Positions 1 to 8,118 of a stretch of 64,000 nt of DNA are shown here, piece after piece (position 1 is the stretch's first letter; every line of letters starts with the position of its first letter). Source of the stretch: Hydrogenophaga crocea (GTDB lineage: Bacteria > Pseudomonadota > Gammaproteobacteria > Burkholderiales > Burkholderiaceae_C); assembly GCF_011388215.1 (NCBI RefSeq), contig NZ_CP049989.1, positions 1,612,001 to 1,676,000 of the forward strand, written 5' to 3'. The translations under genes were made by a program, and so were the position numbers. A model generated the notes under the pieces. That model did no database searches. It had not been told where the DNA came from and worked only from the letters and a program-made list of their open reading frames with translations.

Positions 1-1
1 G

Positions 2-1204
2 GTCGATGGCGACTTCGGCTTCCGTGGGGAGCAGACCGCATTTGAGCTGGTGCTGTTCAACCTGTTGCGCAACGCGCTGTACTACCTGCCCCTGCACCCC
101 CGGATGAAGGTGGAGGTGGTGGTGCAGGCCGAGCCCGAGCCGCTCGTGCGGGTTCGCGACACGGGCCCCGGCATAGACCCCCGCTTGTTGCCGACGTTGT
201 TCCAGGAATTCCAGACCCTCGGCAAGGCTGAAGGCACAGGTCTGGGGTTGTCGTTCTGCCGACGCGTCATGCGGGCGCTGGGTGGCGACATCCAATGCCG
301 CTCTGAGCGCGGGGCCTTCACCGAGTTCGTCCTCGTCTTTCCCCGCGGTTCGGTTGAGGCCATGCCCCTGCCCGGGGCAGCTGTGCCGAGTGCGCTCGCC
401 GGCCGCACCGTCCTCGTCGTCGACGACCAGGCCCTCAACCGCACCATCGCGCGCGCCCTGCTCGGCGAACTGGGCGTGAACGTGATCGAGGCCGAGCATG
501 GCCAGCACGCGCTGGATCTGTTGCAGGCCGGCCCGCTGCCGGATGCCGTGCTCATGGACGTGAACATGCCCGGGCTCAGCGGCATCGAGACCACGCAGCG
601 CCTGCGGGCCCTGCCTGGCGAGGTGGGGCGCGTGCCCGTGCTGGCGCTCACGGCCAACGATTCGGCCAACGTGCAGGCGGCCGCTCGCGAGGCGGGCATG
701 CAGGGTTTGCTGGCCAAACCCATCGACGCCACCGCCCTGCAGCGCGCGCTCGCGGCCGCGTTCGAAGGCCGCGTGGCCGAGCCCGCAGCGCCGGCGCCGG
801 TACCGGCGCCAGCAGCCTCCGGCCCTGCGCGGCAGGCCGAGCTGCTCAACCTGGCCCGCCTGGACAACTTCGAGCGCCTGGGCATGCTGCACGAGTTGCT
901 GCCCCACGCGCTGCTCGACCTGCGCGGCCACCTGCAGGCCATGCAGCAGGCGGCCGAAGCGGGCCAGGCCGATCAGGTGTCGGAGCGCCTGCACGCGCTC
1001 GTGGGCCTGGCCGGTGAGGTGGGCGCACAAGCCCTGCACGCGCGGGCGCGCGAACGTTATGCCGTTTGGCTCGAGGGCAAACGCCCCGCGGGCACCGCCT
1101 GGACGCGAGAGCTCAAGGAACTGCTCGAAGCCAGCGAGCAGGCGCTGTGGCGGCATTGCGGGGTGAAGGCGGCGGATCCCTCCGCGCCGGTGCCGCCGGT
1201 GTGA
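2..1204 (+). CDS. Hybrid sensor histidine kinase, C-terminal part (HATPase-receiver-Hpt), truncated by window edge
   Basis: The reading frame is open from the left edge, so the sensor and dimerisation regions lie outside the window. Visible in order: a HATPase domain (N-box FNLLRNALYYL, G1 box DTGPGID, G2 box GTGLGLSF), a receiver domain with the acidic pair VDD and phospho-acceptor Asp encoded at 557-559 (LMDVNMPG), then a Pro/Ala linker and an Hpt-like domain with its His at 992-994 (LHALVGLAGEVGA). The protein is therefore built for a His-Asp-His phosphorelay. The HATPase C-terminus (FCRRVMRALGGDI) resembles, from memory, the CqsS/LqsS/JqsS alpha-hydroxyketone sensor kinases; that is a family resemblance only, because the membrane sensor part cannot be seen. 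It converges with the next gene, with 22 bases between stops. Confidence 0.85.
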   Translation, partial: VDGDFGFRGEQTAFELVLFNLLRNALYYLPLHPRMKVEVVVQAEPEPLVRVRDTGPGIDPRLLPTLFQEFQTLGKAEGTGLGLSFCRRVMRALGGDIQCRSERGAFTEFVLVFPRGSVEAMPLPGAAVPSALAGRTVLVVDDQALNRTIARALLGELGVNVIEAEHGQHALDLLQAGPLPDAVLMDVNMPGLSGIETTQRLRALPGEVGRVPVLALTANDSANVQAAAREAGMQGLLAKPIDATALQRALAAAFEGRVAEPAAPAPVPAPAASGPARQAELLNLARLDNFERLGMLHELLPHALLDLRGHLQAMQQAAEAGQADQVSERLHALVGLAGEVGAQALHARARERYAVWLEGKRPAGTAWTRELKELLEASEQALWRHCGVKAADPSAPVPPV

Positions 1205-1226
1205 TCGCCCCGCCCGGCGCGCAGGC

Positions 1227-2771
1227 TCAGTCGTGGCTGATCAGCGTCGGTGAGCCGGCGGCCAGGACGGCTTCGAGCAGCCGCTCGATCTTCGCCCGGG
1301 TCTTGTCGTTGGTGCCGCTGAATTTCAGTTTCAGGATGGCCCCTTCCTTGACCAGCGCCTTGAGGTTTGCCCAGTCGCTCTTCCTGAGGCTGTCGGCATT
1401 GAGCGCCAGCAGCTGCAGGTGGGCGCTGGGTTTGATGGCCAGGCGTTGATCGAGCTCGTGCAGCAGCTTCGAGATGGCCGTTGAGTCGCTGGGCAACAGC
1501 TTCCATTTCGATGGCGCAGGCTCGTAGTAGGTGCAGGCCGACAGGTCGAGGCCCAGGAGGCAATCCGCTTGGTCGCACAGCGCGTAGCCCACGCGGCTGG
1601 CATCGGCCCAATCCATGGAAGCGTAGGGCCAGCGCAGCGTGGCATTGCTGGCAGACAGGTGGCGGGCCAAGGCCGCGCTGTCGCGTCGGCGAAGACACTC
1701 GACAAGCGCGTGGTCTTCCAGGATGGCATCGCTCGGCCTCGCATCGGGCACGGGGCTGTGCATGACAGGCGGTTTCGACGAAGACGGGCGTTCAGGCCGG
1801 GCCTCGGCGGGGTGGATGCAGCGATCGCCTTGCCAGATCTTCACGCCCTGCAAGGCGAGACGTCGGGCCAATTCCGGCATCTTTTGAAGGTTGCGCTTCT
1901 GGATTGCCTGACGCTCCGTCAGGGCTTCGGGGTTGATCACGAGCTCACGGATCTTCTGGTGCATGAGCAATTGCACCAGCGCGATCCAGTGGTCATCCGT
2001 GTTGAGCACGAAGGCGTCGATCCACAAGGTGTCCAGGGGCTGGGTGCGCATCTCGAGGCCTTTGAGCAGCAGGTCGAGGCGATCGACCTTGGCGCCGCGC
2101 AGATCGAGGCTGAGCACCGTGTCCGCGCTGGAAGAGAGCAGGATCTCCAATTGAATGCAGCCCGCGAGCGTCACATGCGTGCCCGTCAGCGCAATGTGGC
2201 TTTGATGGGTCTCGATCAGATGAACCAAAACCAACGCTATGCCCCCGGTGTTCAGGTAGGTCTTGGTGAGCACGTTGGGCGGCAGGGGCAGCTGCAGCAT
2301 GTCCGGCGCACGCGGGGCCGCAGGGCCTTCGGGGCGTGGCGGTGGCGTTTCCGTCGGAATCACGGCGGTGCCGCTGTGGGCCAGCCGATCGAGCTGATCG
2401 ACCGTGAAGGCGTTGCCGGGTGCGTACAGCAGCTCCAGCGGCCGCTGCGGGGAACGCTGCTCAAGACACTCCACGAGGTACTGGTAGTCCTGCGGCTCGA
2501 GGGGCTTGAAGGTGGCGCTTGTGTCGTCGAGCTTGCGGGTGTGCTCGATGTTCAAGGACACCAGGCTCGTGTTGAACGGCAGGCATTCGAAGATGTGCAG
2601 CGGCGAGCCTGAATCCTGCAGTTCGAGGTCGCGGATCTCGCAGTCGCGCTTTCGCAAGACATCACCCAGTGCCTGACACGCCGCGTGCTGCCTGGCCTGT
2701 TCGGAGGGAGGGAGCGCCGCGCTTTGGCGGCTGGGCGGGCTTGAGTAGACGGGCCGGCTGGCTTTGATCAT
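1227..2771 (-). CDS. Hypothetical LRR-like (RNI-like) repeat protein, 514 aa
   Basis: I do not recognise a characterised family. Three blocks with leucine-rich, LxxLxL-type spacing are visible at about residues 47-135 (IRDLELQ, LVSLNIEH), 165-315 (VLSLDLRGAKVDRLDLL) and 350-500 (LLGLDLSA, LQLLALNAD). They are separated by Pro-rich linkers near 140-157 and 320-347. There is no signal peptide or membrane segment, and the first 28 residues are rich in Ser, Pro and Gln. The start is supported by GAAGGA six bases before the ATG. The codon use looks less GC-biased than in the neighbours and the gene stands alone between unrelated genes, which suggests later acquisition. The layout resembles LRR-type host-targeted effectors, but secretion is only a guess. 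Confidence 0.75.
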   Translation of the reverse strand: MIKASRPVYSSPPSRQSAALPPSEQARQHAACQALGDVLRKRDCEIRDLELQDSGSPLHIFECLPFNTSLVSLNIEHTRKLDDTSATFKPLEPQDYQYLVECLEQRSPQRPLELLYAPGNAFTVDQLDRLAHSGTAVIPTETPPPRPEGPAAPRAPDMLQLPLPPNVLTKTYLNTGGIALVLVHLIETHQSHIALTGTHVTLAGCIQLEILLSSSADTVLSLDLRGAKVDRLDLLLKGLEMRTQPLDTLWIDAFVLNTDDHWIALVQLLMHQKIRELVINPEALTERQAIQKRNLQKMPELARRLALQGVKIWQGDRCIHPAEARPERPSSSKPPVMHSPVPDARPSDAILEDHALVECLRRRDSAALARHLSASNATLRWPYASMDWADASRVGYALCDQADCLLGLDLSACTYYEPAPSKWKLLPSDSTAISKLLHELDQRLAIKPSAHLQLLALNADSLRKSDWANLKALVKEGAILKLKFSGTNDKTRAKIERLLEAVLAAGSPTLISHD

Positions 2772-2866
2772 GGGGGTTCCTTCCTGGTGACAACAAAGAG
2801 CCCCTTGTGTCTCCCCCTCCCCAGGCGGGTTCCGCGCCGCCCGTCAATCCGTGCGCCGCCTGCGCG

Positions 2867-3562
2867 TCACACCTCCAGCCACTCCTTGCGCACCGCAGGA
2901 TCGGCCTTGAGCTGCTCGGGTGTGCCTTCGAACACGATGCTGCCGTGCCCCATCACGAGCACACGGTCGGAGATGCTCATGGCGATGGTGAGCTTCTGCT
3001 CGATCAGCAGCACCGAAATGCCGCGCGCCTTGAGCTTTTGCAGGTACTCGGCCACAAGCTCCACGATCTTGGGCGCCAGGCCCTCGGTGGGCTCGTCGAT
3101 GATGATGAGATCGGGGTCGCCCATGAGCGTGCGGCACAGCGTGAGCATCTGCTGCTCGCCGCCCGAGAGCACGCCCGCTTCGGTGTGCTGGCGTTCCTTC
3201 AGGCGCGGGAACATGGCGTACATGTCGTCGAAGCCCCAGCGCGAGCCCTTGCCTTTGCCCTTCTGACCCAGCATGAGGTTCTGGTGCACGGTGAGCGTGG
3301 GAAAGATGTCGCGGTTCTCGGGCACGTAGCCCAGGCCCAGGTGGGCCACTTCGTAGGCCTTGCGGCCCACGATCTGCTGCCCCTTCCATTCCACGCTGCC
3401 CTCGCATTCCACCAGGCCCATCACGGCCTTGGCGGTGGTGGATCGGCCCGAGCCGTTGCGCCCCAGCAGGGCCACGATCTCGCCGGCCCCGACCTCGAGG
3501 TTCACGCCATGCAGCACATGGCTTTTGCCGTAGTAGGCGTGCAGGTTCCGGATGTTCAGCAT
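2867..3562 (-). CDS. livF: Branched-chain-type ABC transporter ATPase LivF, with altered Walker A
   Basis: This is the second ATPase of a HAAT-family (branched-chain amino acid type) importer, 231 aa, the usual length. The signature LSGGEQQM and Walker B LIIIDEPTEG are normal and the family-typical LLIEQKL region is present. The Walker A motif reads GRNGSGRST: the catalytic Lys is replaced by Arg (residue 40, codon CGA, complement of 3443-3445). ATP hydrolysis by this subunit may therefore be weak or depend on LivG. The ATG overlaps the livG stop by one base (TGATG), so the two are translationally coupled. It is the last gene of the operon binding protein-livH-livM-livG-livF. The substrate is not determined by the sequence. 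Confidence 0.9.
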   Translation of the reverse strand: MLNIRNLHAYYGKSHVLHGVNLEVGAGEIVALLGRNGSGRSTTAKAVMGLVECEGSVEWKGQQIVGRKAYEVAHLGLGYVPENRDIFPTLTVHQNLMLGQKGKGKGSRWGFDDMYAMFPRLKERQHTEAGVLSGGEQQMLTLCRTLMGDPDLIIIDEPTEGLAPKIVELVAEYLQKLKARGISVLLIEQKLTIAMSISDRVLVMGHGSIVFEGTPEQLKADPAVRKEWLEV

Positions 3563-4350
3563 CAGTGCCCCGCTCCCTGGGCGTCGGCCACGTGCGAGCC
3601 GAGGTAGGCCTCTTGAACGCGCGCGTTCGCGCGCACGGCGTCGGGCGTGTCGAAGGCCAGCACCTCGCCATACACCACCACGGCGATGCGATCGGCCAGG
3701 CCGAAGACCACGCCCATGTCGTGCTCCACGGTGAGCAGGGTCTTGCCCACGGTCACCTCCTTGATGAGGTCGATGAAGCGCGCGGTCTCGCTCTTGCTCA
3801 TGCCCGCGGTGGGTTCGTCGAGCAGCACCACGTCGGCCCCGCCCGCGATGGTGATGCCGATCTCGAGCGCGCGCTGCTCGGCGTAGGTGAGGTTCATGGC
3901 CAGCACGTCGCGCTTGCGCTCCAGGTGGATCATGCGCAGCAGCTGCTCGGCGCGCTCGTTGGCGTCGTGCAGGCGCGACAGGAACTTGAGGAAGCTGTAG
4001 CGGTAGCCCAGGCTCCACAACACCCCGCAGCGCAGGTTCTCGAATACGCTGAGTTTGGGGAAGATGTTGGTGATCTGGAAGCTGCGCGACAGCCCCGCGC
4101 GGTTGATCTCGAACGGGCGTTTGCCGTCGATGCGCTGGCCGTTGAGCAGCACCTCGCCGCTCGTGGGCGCGAAGCGCCCGCTGATGAGGTTGAACAGCGT
4201 GGACTTGCCGGCGCCGTTGGGGCCGATGATGGCCACGCGCTCGCCCGCGTTCACGGCCAGGTTCACGCCGCGGATGATCTCGGTCTTGCCGAAGCGCTTG
4301 CGCAGGTCGCGCAGCTCCAGCGCCGGGGTGGTCGGGGTGCCGGCGCTCAT
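3562..4350 (-). CDS. livG: Branched-chain-type ABC transporter ATPase LivG
   Basis: A 262-aa ATPase of the LivG type. Walker A is intact (GPNGAGKST), Walker B is VVLLDEPTAGMS and the H-loop is LLTVEHDM. The signature region reads LTYAEQRALEIG instead of the classical LSGGQ, a form I know from LivG/UrtD-like proteins. The longer reading frame upstream is the antiparallel shadow of livM; the ATG at 4350 was chosen because it gives the standard start of the ATPase fold and a 4-base ATGA overlap with the livM stop. It pairs with the LivF downstream, whose Walker A lysine is missing, so this subunit may supply most of the ATPase activity. Confidence 0.93.
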   Translation of the reverse strand: MSAGTPTTPALELRDLRKRFGKTEIIRGVNLAVNAGERVAIIGPNGAGKSTLFNLISGRFAPTSGEVLLNGQRIDGKRPFEINRAGLSRSFQITNIFPKLSVFENLRCGVLWSLGYRYSFLKFLSRLHDANERAEQLLRMIHLERKRDVLAMNLTYAEQRALEIGITIAGGADVVLLDEPTAGMSKSETARFIDLIKEVTVGKTLLTVEHDMGVVFGLADRIAVVVYGEVLAFDTPDAVRANARVQEAYLGSHVADAQGAGH

Positions 4351-5624
4351 GCCGCGCTCCTTTGCTGCAGGCGGTTCTCGATGTCTTCCTGGATGGCGCC
4401 CCAGTGGCGCACGAAACCGCGGCGCACGAACTCGAACAGACCGAAGCCCACGGCGGTGGCCGCCAGCGCGCCGGCCCAGCTGGCCATGCCGCGCGCGTGC
4501 AGCGTGAGGCCCAGGAAGCGCAGCTCGTCGCCCAGCGTGGTGCTGAGCTGCAGGTGGTAGACCATTTCGATCACCGCGGCCGCGCCGAGCAGCATGAGGC
4601 TGCCGGTGGCGAACAGCGCCAGGTAGCGCCACAGCAGCTCGCGCAGCCGGCCGAAGGCGGCCACGCGCAGGTTCATCATGATCAGGCTCGCGATGCCGCC
4701 GGGCGCGTAGATCACCATGAACAGGAAGATCAGGCCCAGGTAGAGCAGCCAGGCCTTGGTGAGCTCGGACAGCAGCACGAAGGCCAGCACCATGAGCACG
4801 CCGCCGATGATGGGGCCGAAGAAGAAGGTGGCGCCGCCCAGGAAGGTGAACAGCAGGTAGGCGCCTGAGCGCGCCGCGCCCACCACCTCGGCGGTCACGA
4901 TCTCGAAGTTCAGCGCGGCCAGCCCGCCCGAGATGCCCGCGAAGAAGCCCGCGATGATGAAGGCGAAGTAGCGCACCTTCTGCGTGTCGTAGCCCACGAA
5001 CTCCACCCGCTCGGGGTTGTCGCGCACGGCGTTGAGCATGCGGCCCAGCGGCGTGTGCGTGAAGGCGTACATGGCGGCCACGCACACGAAGGTGTAGACC
5101 GCGATCAGGTAATACACCTGGATCTGCGGGCCGAAGGTGATGCCCATGAAGGGCTGGCCCGCCATGCGGTTGCCCGACACCCCGCCCTCGCCGCCGAAGA
5201 ACTCGGGGATCATGAGCGCCAGCGCGAACACCAGCTCGCCCAGGCCGAGCGTGATCATGGCGAAGGTGGTGCCGGCCTTGCGCGTGGTGACGTAGCCGAA
5301 CAGCACCGCAAAGCCCAGGCCGGCCACGCCGCCCACCAGCGGGATCAGCGACACCGGCATCTGCAGCGCGCCTTCGGTGACGCGGTTGAGCGCGTGGATG
5401 GCCATGAACGAGCCCAGGCCGGTGTACACCGCGTGGCCGAAGCTGAGCATGCCGCCCTGGCCGAACAGCATGTTGTAGGACAGGCAGGCGATGATCGCGA
5501 TGCCCATCTGCGACAGCACAGTGAGCGCGAGGCCGCTGCTGAAGAGCATGGGCGCAATGACCAGCAGCAGCGCGAAGCCGCCCCAGATCGCGGTGCGCGC
5601 GAAGCGCGAGGACCGTGCTTTCAT
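4347..5624 (-). CDS. livM: Branched-chain-type ABC transporter permease LivM
   Basis: A 425-aa integral membrane permease of the LivM family. It has many hydrophobic segments, the conserved FGQGGMLSFGHAVY stretch after the first helices, and the cytoplasmic EAA-like loop GRMLNAVRDNPERVEFVGYD that contacts the ATPases. A C-terminal extension of about 100 residues with extra hydrophobic segments makes it longer than the roughly 300-350 residues usual for LivM. The start follows livH by one base (livH stop 5626-5628), and the stop overlaps livG by ATGA. It works with LivH as the inner-membrane channel of the importer. Confidence 0.92.
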   Translation of the reverse strand: MKARSSRFARTAIWGGFALLLVIAPMLFSSGLALTVLSQMGIAIIACLSYNMLFGQGGMLSFGHAVYTGLGSFMAIHALNRVTEGALQMPVSLIPLVGGVAGLGFAVLFGYVTTRKAGTTFAMITLGLGELVFALALMIPEFFGGEGGVSGNRMAGQPFMGITFGPQIQVYYLIAVYTFVCVAAMYAFTHTPLGRMLNAVRDNPERVEFVGYDTQKVRYFAFIIAGFFAGISGGLAALNFEIVTAEVVGAARSGAYLLFTFLGGATFFFGPIIGGVLMVLAFVLLSELTKAWLLYLGLIFLFMVIYAPGGIASLIMMNLRVAAFGRLRELLWRYLALFATGSLMLLGAAAVIEMVYHLQLSTTLGDELRFLGLTLHARGMASWAGALAATAVGFGLFEFVRRGFVRHWGAIQEDIENRLQQRSAA

Positions 5625-5625
5625 G

Positions 5626-6660
5626 TCAGCCCTCCCGCTTTCCGAGCAGACCGCGCGGGCGGAAGATCAGGATCAGCACCAGGAACAGGTACGGCAGGAT
5701 GGGCGCCACTTGCGACAGGGTGAGCTTGATGTAGGAGTTGTTGCGCAGCGCGTCCGACAGTGGCATGCCGAGCTGTTCGAGCAGCGTGAGCAGCGAGTAC
5801 TCGAAGGCCACGGCGAAGGTCTGGATCACGCCGATCAGCAGCGAGGCCACGAAGGCGCCCGAGAGCGAGCCCATGCCGCCCACCACCACCACCACGAAGA
5901 TCACCGAACCCACGGTGGCCGCCATGGCCGGCTCGGTGAGGAAGGTGCTGCCGCCGATCACGCCGGCCAGGCCCGCAAGCGCCGAGCCCGCGCCGAACAC
6001 CAGCATGAACACGCGTGGCACGTTGTGGCCCAGCGATTCCACCGCCTCGGGGTGGGTGAGCGCGGCCTGGATCACCAGGCCGATGCGCGTGCGCGTGAGC
6101 AGCAGCCACACCGACAGCAGCATGACCACGGCCACCAGCATCATGAAGCCGCGCGTGGCCGGAAACGGCGAGCACACCACGCGCACCGCGGCGTCGGCCG
6201 CGCTGCACAGCTCGGCCGGCGCGCTGCCCCACACCAGGCGCATGCCGTCGATGGAGTGGTTGATGAGGGTGAACACCGGGCCGCGCAGCACCTCGGGCGG
6301 GCGGAATTCCACCGCGATGCGGCCCCACACGAGCTGCACGATCTCGACGATCACGTAGGACAGGCCGAAGGTGACGAGCAGCTCGGGCACGTGGCCGAAC
6401 TTGTGCACCTTGCGCAGGCACTGGCGCTCGAAGGCCGCGCCCAGCAGCCCCACCACGACGGGTGCGATGAGCAGCGCCGGCCAGAAGCCCACGAACTGCG
6501 CCACCGAGTAGCCCACGTAGGCGCCCAGCATGTAGAAGCTCGCGTGCGCGAAGTTGAGCACGCCCATCATGCTGAAGATCAGCGTGAGCCCCGAGCTGAG
6601 CATGAACAGCAGCAGCCCGTAGCTGAGCCCGTTCAGCATCGAGATGATGAAAAACTCCAT
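5626..6660 (-). CDS. livH: Branched-chain-type ABC transporter permease LivH
   Basis: A 344-aa permease of the LivH family. It begins with the typical LNGLSYGLLLFMLSSGLTLIFSMMGVLNFAH region (given here only as landmarks: LNGLSYG at the start, GVLNFAH after it) and carries the family loop TRIGLVIQAALTHPEAVESLG. About eight hydrophobic segments are visible. It is the first membrane gene after the binding-protein gene, and the two are separated by a strong hairpin (6686-6724). An insertion around residues 120-165 (rich in Ala, with APAELCSAADAAVR) is longer than in ordinary LivH proteins and may form a periplasmic loop. Confidence 0.92.
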   Translation of the reverse strand: MEFFIISMLNGLSYGLLLFMLSSGLTLIFSMMGVLNFAHASFYMLGAYVGYSVAQFVGFWPALLIAPVVVGLLGAAFERQCLRKVHKFGHVPELLVTFGLSYVIVEIVQLVWGRIAVEFRPPEVLRGPVFTLINHSIDGMRLVWGSAPAELCSAADAAVRVVCSPFPATRGFMMLVAVVMLLSVWLLLTRTRIGLVIQAALTHPEAVESLGHNVPRVFMLVFGAGSALAGLAGVIGGSTFLTEPAMAATVGSVIFVVVVVGGMGSLSGAFVASLLIGVIQTFAVAFEYSLLTLLEQLGMPLSDALRNNSYIKLTLSQVAPILPYLFLVLILIFRPRGLLGKREG

Positions 6661-6685
6661 TCCCTCGGACCTCTCCTGGTCGGTG

Positions 6686-6724
6686 AAATCAAAGAGCCCG
6701 AAACGGCACCCCGTGTCGGGCTCT
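6686..6724 (-). terminator. Intercistronic hairpin with T-tract between binding-protein gene and livH
   Basis: On the minus strand a perfect 9-bp stem (AGAGCCCGA with TCGGGCTCT, extended inside by CACGG/CCGTG) is followed directly by TTTGATTT. It lies after the binding-protein stop and before livH. It looks like a partial intrinsic terminator or 3'-stabilising hairpin, which would make the binding protein more abundant than the membrane subunits. Confidence 0.7.
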
Positions 6725-6744
6725 GTGGGTCTGACGCCGGCGCG

Positions 6745-7977
6745 TCAGGGGCGCTTCATCTGGCAGCTCGTGGGCGTGCTCGACACGTAGTTCGGGTACT
6801 CGGCCACCGGCGCCAGCGTCATGCCGGTCTTCTCGGGACTGTACGGGTACTTGGCGTCGGCCTTCTGCCACACCGACATGTACAGCGGCTGCTGCAGCTG
6901 GTGGTCGGTCTTGCGCATCTGCACTTCGCCGTTGAAGCTCTTGACCTCCAGGCCTTCGAGCGCCGCCGCCACCTTCACCGGGTCGGTCGACTTGGCCTTG
7001 GCCATGGCCGCGCCCAGCATCTCGAAGATGCGGATGGTGGAGCCGGTGTAGAAGTCGTCGTTGTACTTCTGGTTGAACTCCTTCATCCACTTGTCCATCT
7101 GCCCACCCATGTTGTAGTGGTTGTAGGCGATCTGGTACACGCGGCCGGCGCCGTTGGTGCCGAGCGCGGTGGGCGTGCCGGTGACGCCCGCGTAGTAGGT
7201 GAAGAAGTTGCCGTTGAAACCGTTCTCGTTGGCGGCCTTGATGAGCAGCGAGAGGTCCGAGCCCCAGTTGCCGGTGATCACGGTGTCGGCGCCCGAGGCC
7301 TTGATCTTGGCGATGTAGGGCGCGAAGTCGCGCGTCTGCGCGAGCGGGTGCAGGTCTTCGCCCACGATCTGGATGTCCGGGCGCTTGCGGCCCAGCGTCT
7401 CTTTGGCGAACTTCACGACCTGGTGGCCGTGCGAGTAGTTCTGGTTGAGCAGGTAGACCTTCTTGATGTCGGGCCGCTTGGCGATGAAGCTGGACATGGC
7501 CTCCATCTTCATGGAGGTGTCGGCGTCGAAGCGGAAGTGCCAGTAGCTGCACTTGCTGTTGGTCAGGTCGGGGTCGACCGCCGAGTCGTTGAGATACAGC
7601 ACCTCTTTGCCGGGGTTGCGCGCGTTGTGCTTTTCCACCGCGTCGGCCAGCGCCAGCGCCACCGACGAGCCGTTGCCCTGGATGATGTAGCGCGCGCCCT
7701 GGTCGATCGCGGCCTTGAGCGCGTTCAGGCTTTCGGCCGGGCTCAGCTTGTTGTCGATCGAGGTGATCTCGAACTTCACGCCCGCGGGGTTGCCCTTGCC
7801 GCTGAACTTCTCGGCGAAGAACTGGTAGCCCTTGAACTGGCTCACCCCCACAGGCCCGAGCAGGCCGGTCAGCGGGTCGATGCGAACCATCTTCACCGTT
7901 TCTCCGGCCTGGGCGAACACGGCGCCGGCGGCCACCAGCATGGCGGCACCCGCCACGGACTTCATGCACCACTTCAT
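6745..7977 (-). CDS. Branched-chain-type ABC transporter periplasmic binding protein
   Basis: A 410-aa solute-binding protein of the leucine/amide-binding (periplasmic binding type I) family. It starts with a Sec signal peptide (MKWCMKSVAGAAMLVAAG, cleavage after VFA-Q) and the mature part opens KMVRIDPLTGLLGPVG, the family's first strand and ligand loop. The ATG at 7977 is chosen over the one at 8016 because AGGAG stands seven bases before it and it starts the signal peptide. It is the first gene of the livH-M-G-F operon. The neighbouring acyl-CoA ligase hints that the ligand could be a carboxylic acid rather than an amino acid; this is inference. Confidence 0.9.
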   Translation of the reverse strand: MKWCMKSVAGAAMLVAAGAVFAQAGETVKMVRIDPLTGLLGPVGVSQFKGYQFFAEKFSGKGNPAGVKFEITSIDNKLSPAESLNALKAAIDQGARYIIQGNGSSVALALADAVEKHNARNPGKEVLYLNDSAVDPDLTNSKCSYWHFRFDADTSMKMEAMSSFIAKRPDIKKVYLLNQNYSHGHQVVKFAKETLGRKRPDIQIVGEDLHPLAQTRDFAPYIAKIKASGADTVITGNWGSDLSLLIKAANENGFNGNFFTYYAGVTGTPTALGTNGAGRVYQIAYNHYNMGGQMDKWMKEFNQKYNDDFYTGSTIRIFEMLGAAMAKAKSTDPVKVAAALEGLEVKSFNGEVQMRKTDHQLQQPLYMSVWQKADAKYPYSPEKTGMTLAPVAEYPNYVSSTPTSCQMKRP

Positions 7978-8118
7978 CGCTTGTCTCCTTGAAAGAACCT
8001 GTTGATCCGGGAACACCGCCGCAGCGTAAGTCGTTACCGCGGTGGCCCGTTTCAGGGATTGCCCGCGCTCCTATCCCGCAGGCGACACCCGGACGGTTAC
8101 AGGTCTTTCAAGGCGGGC

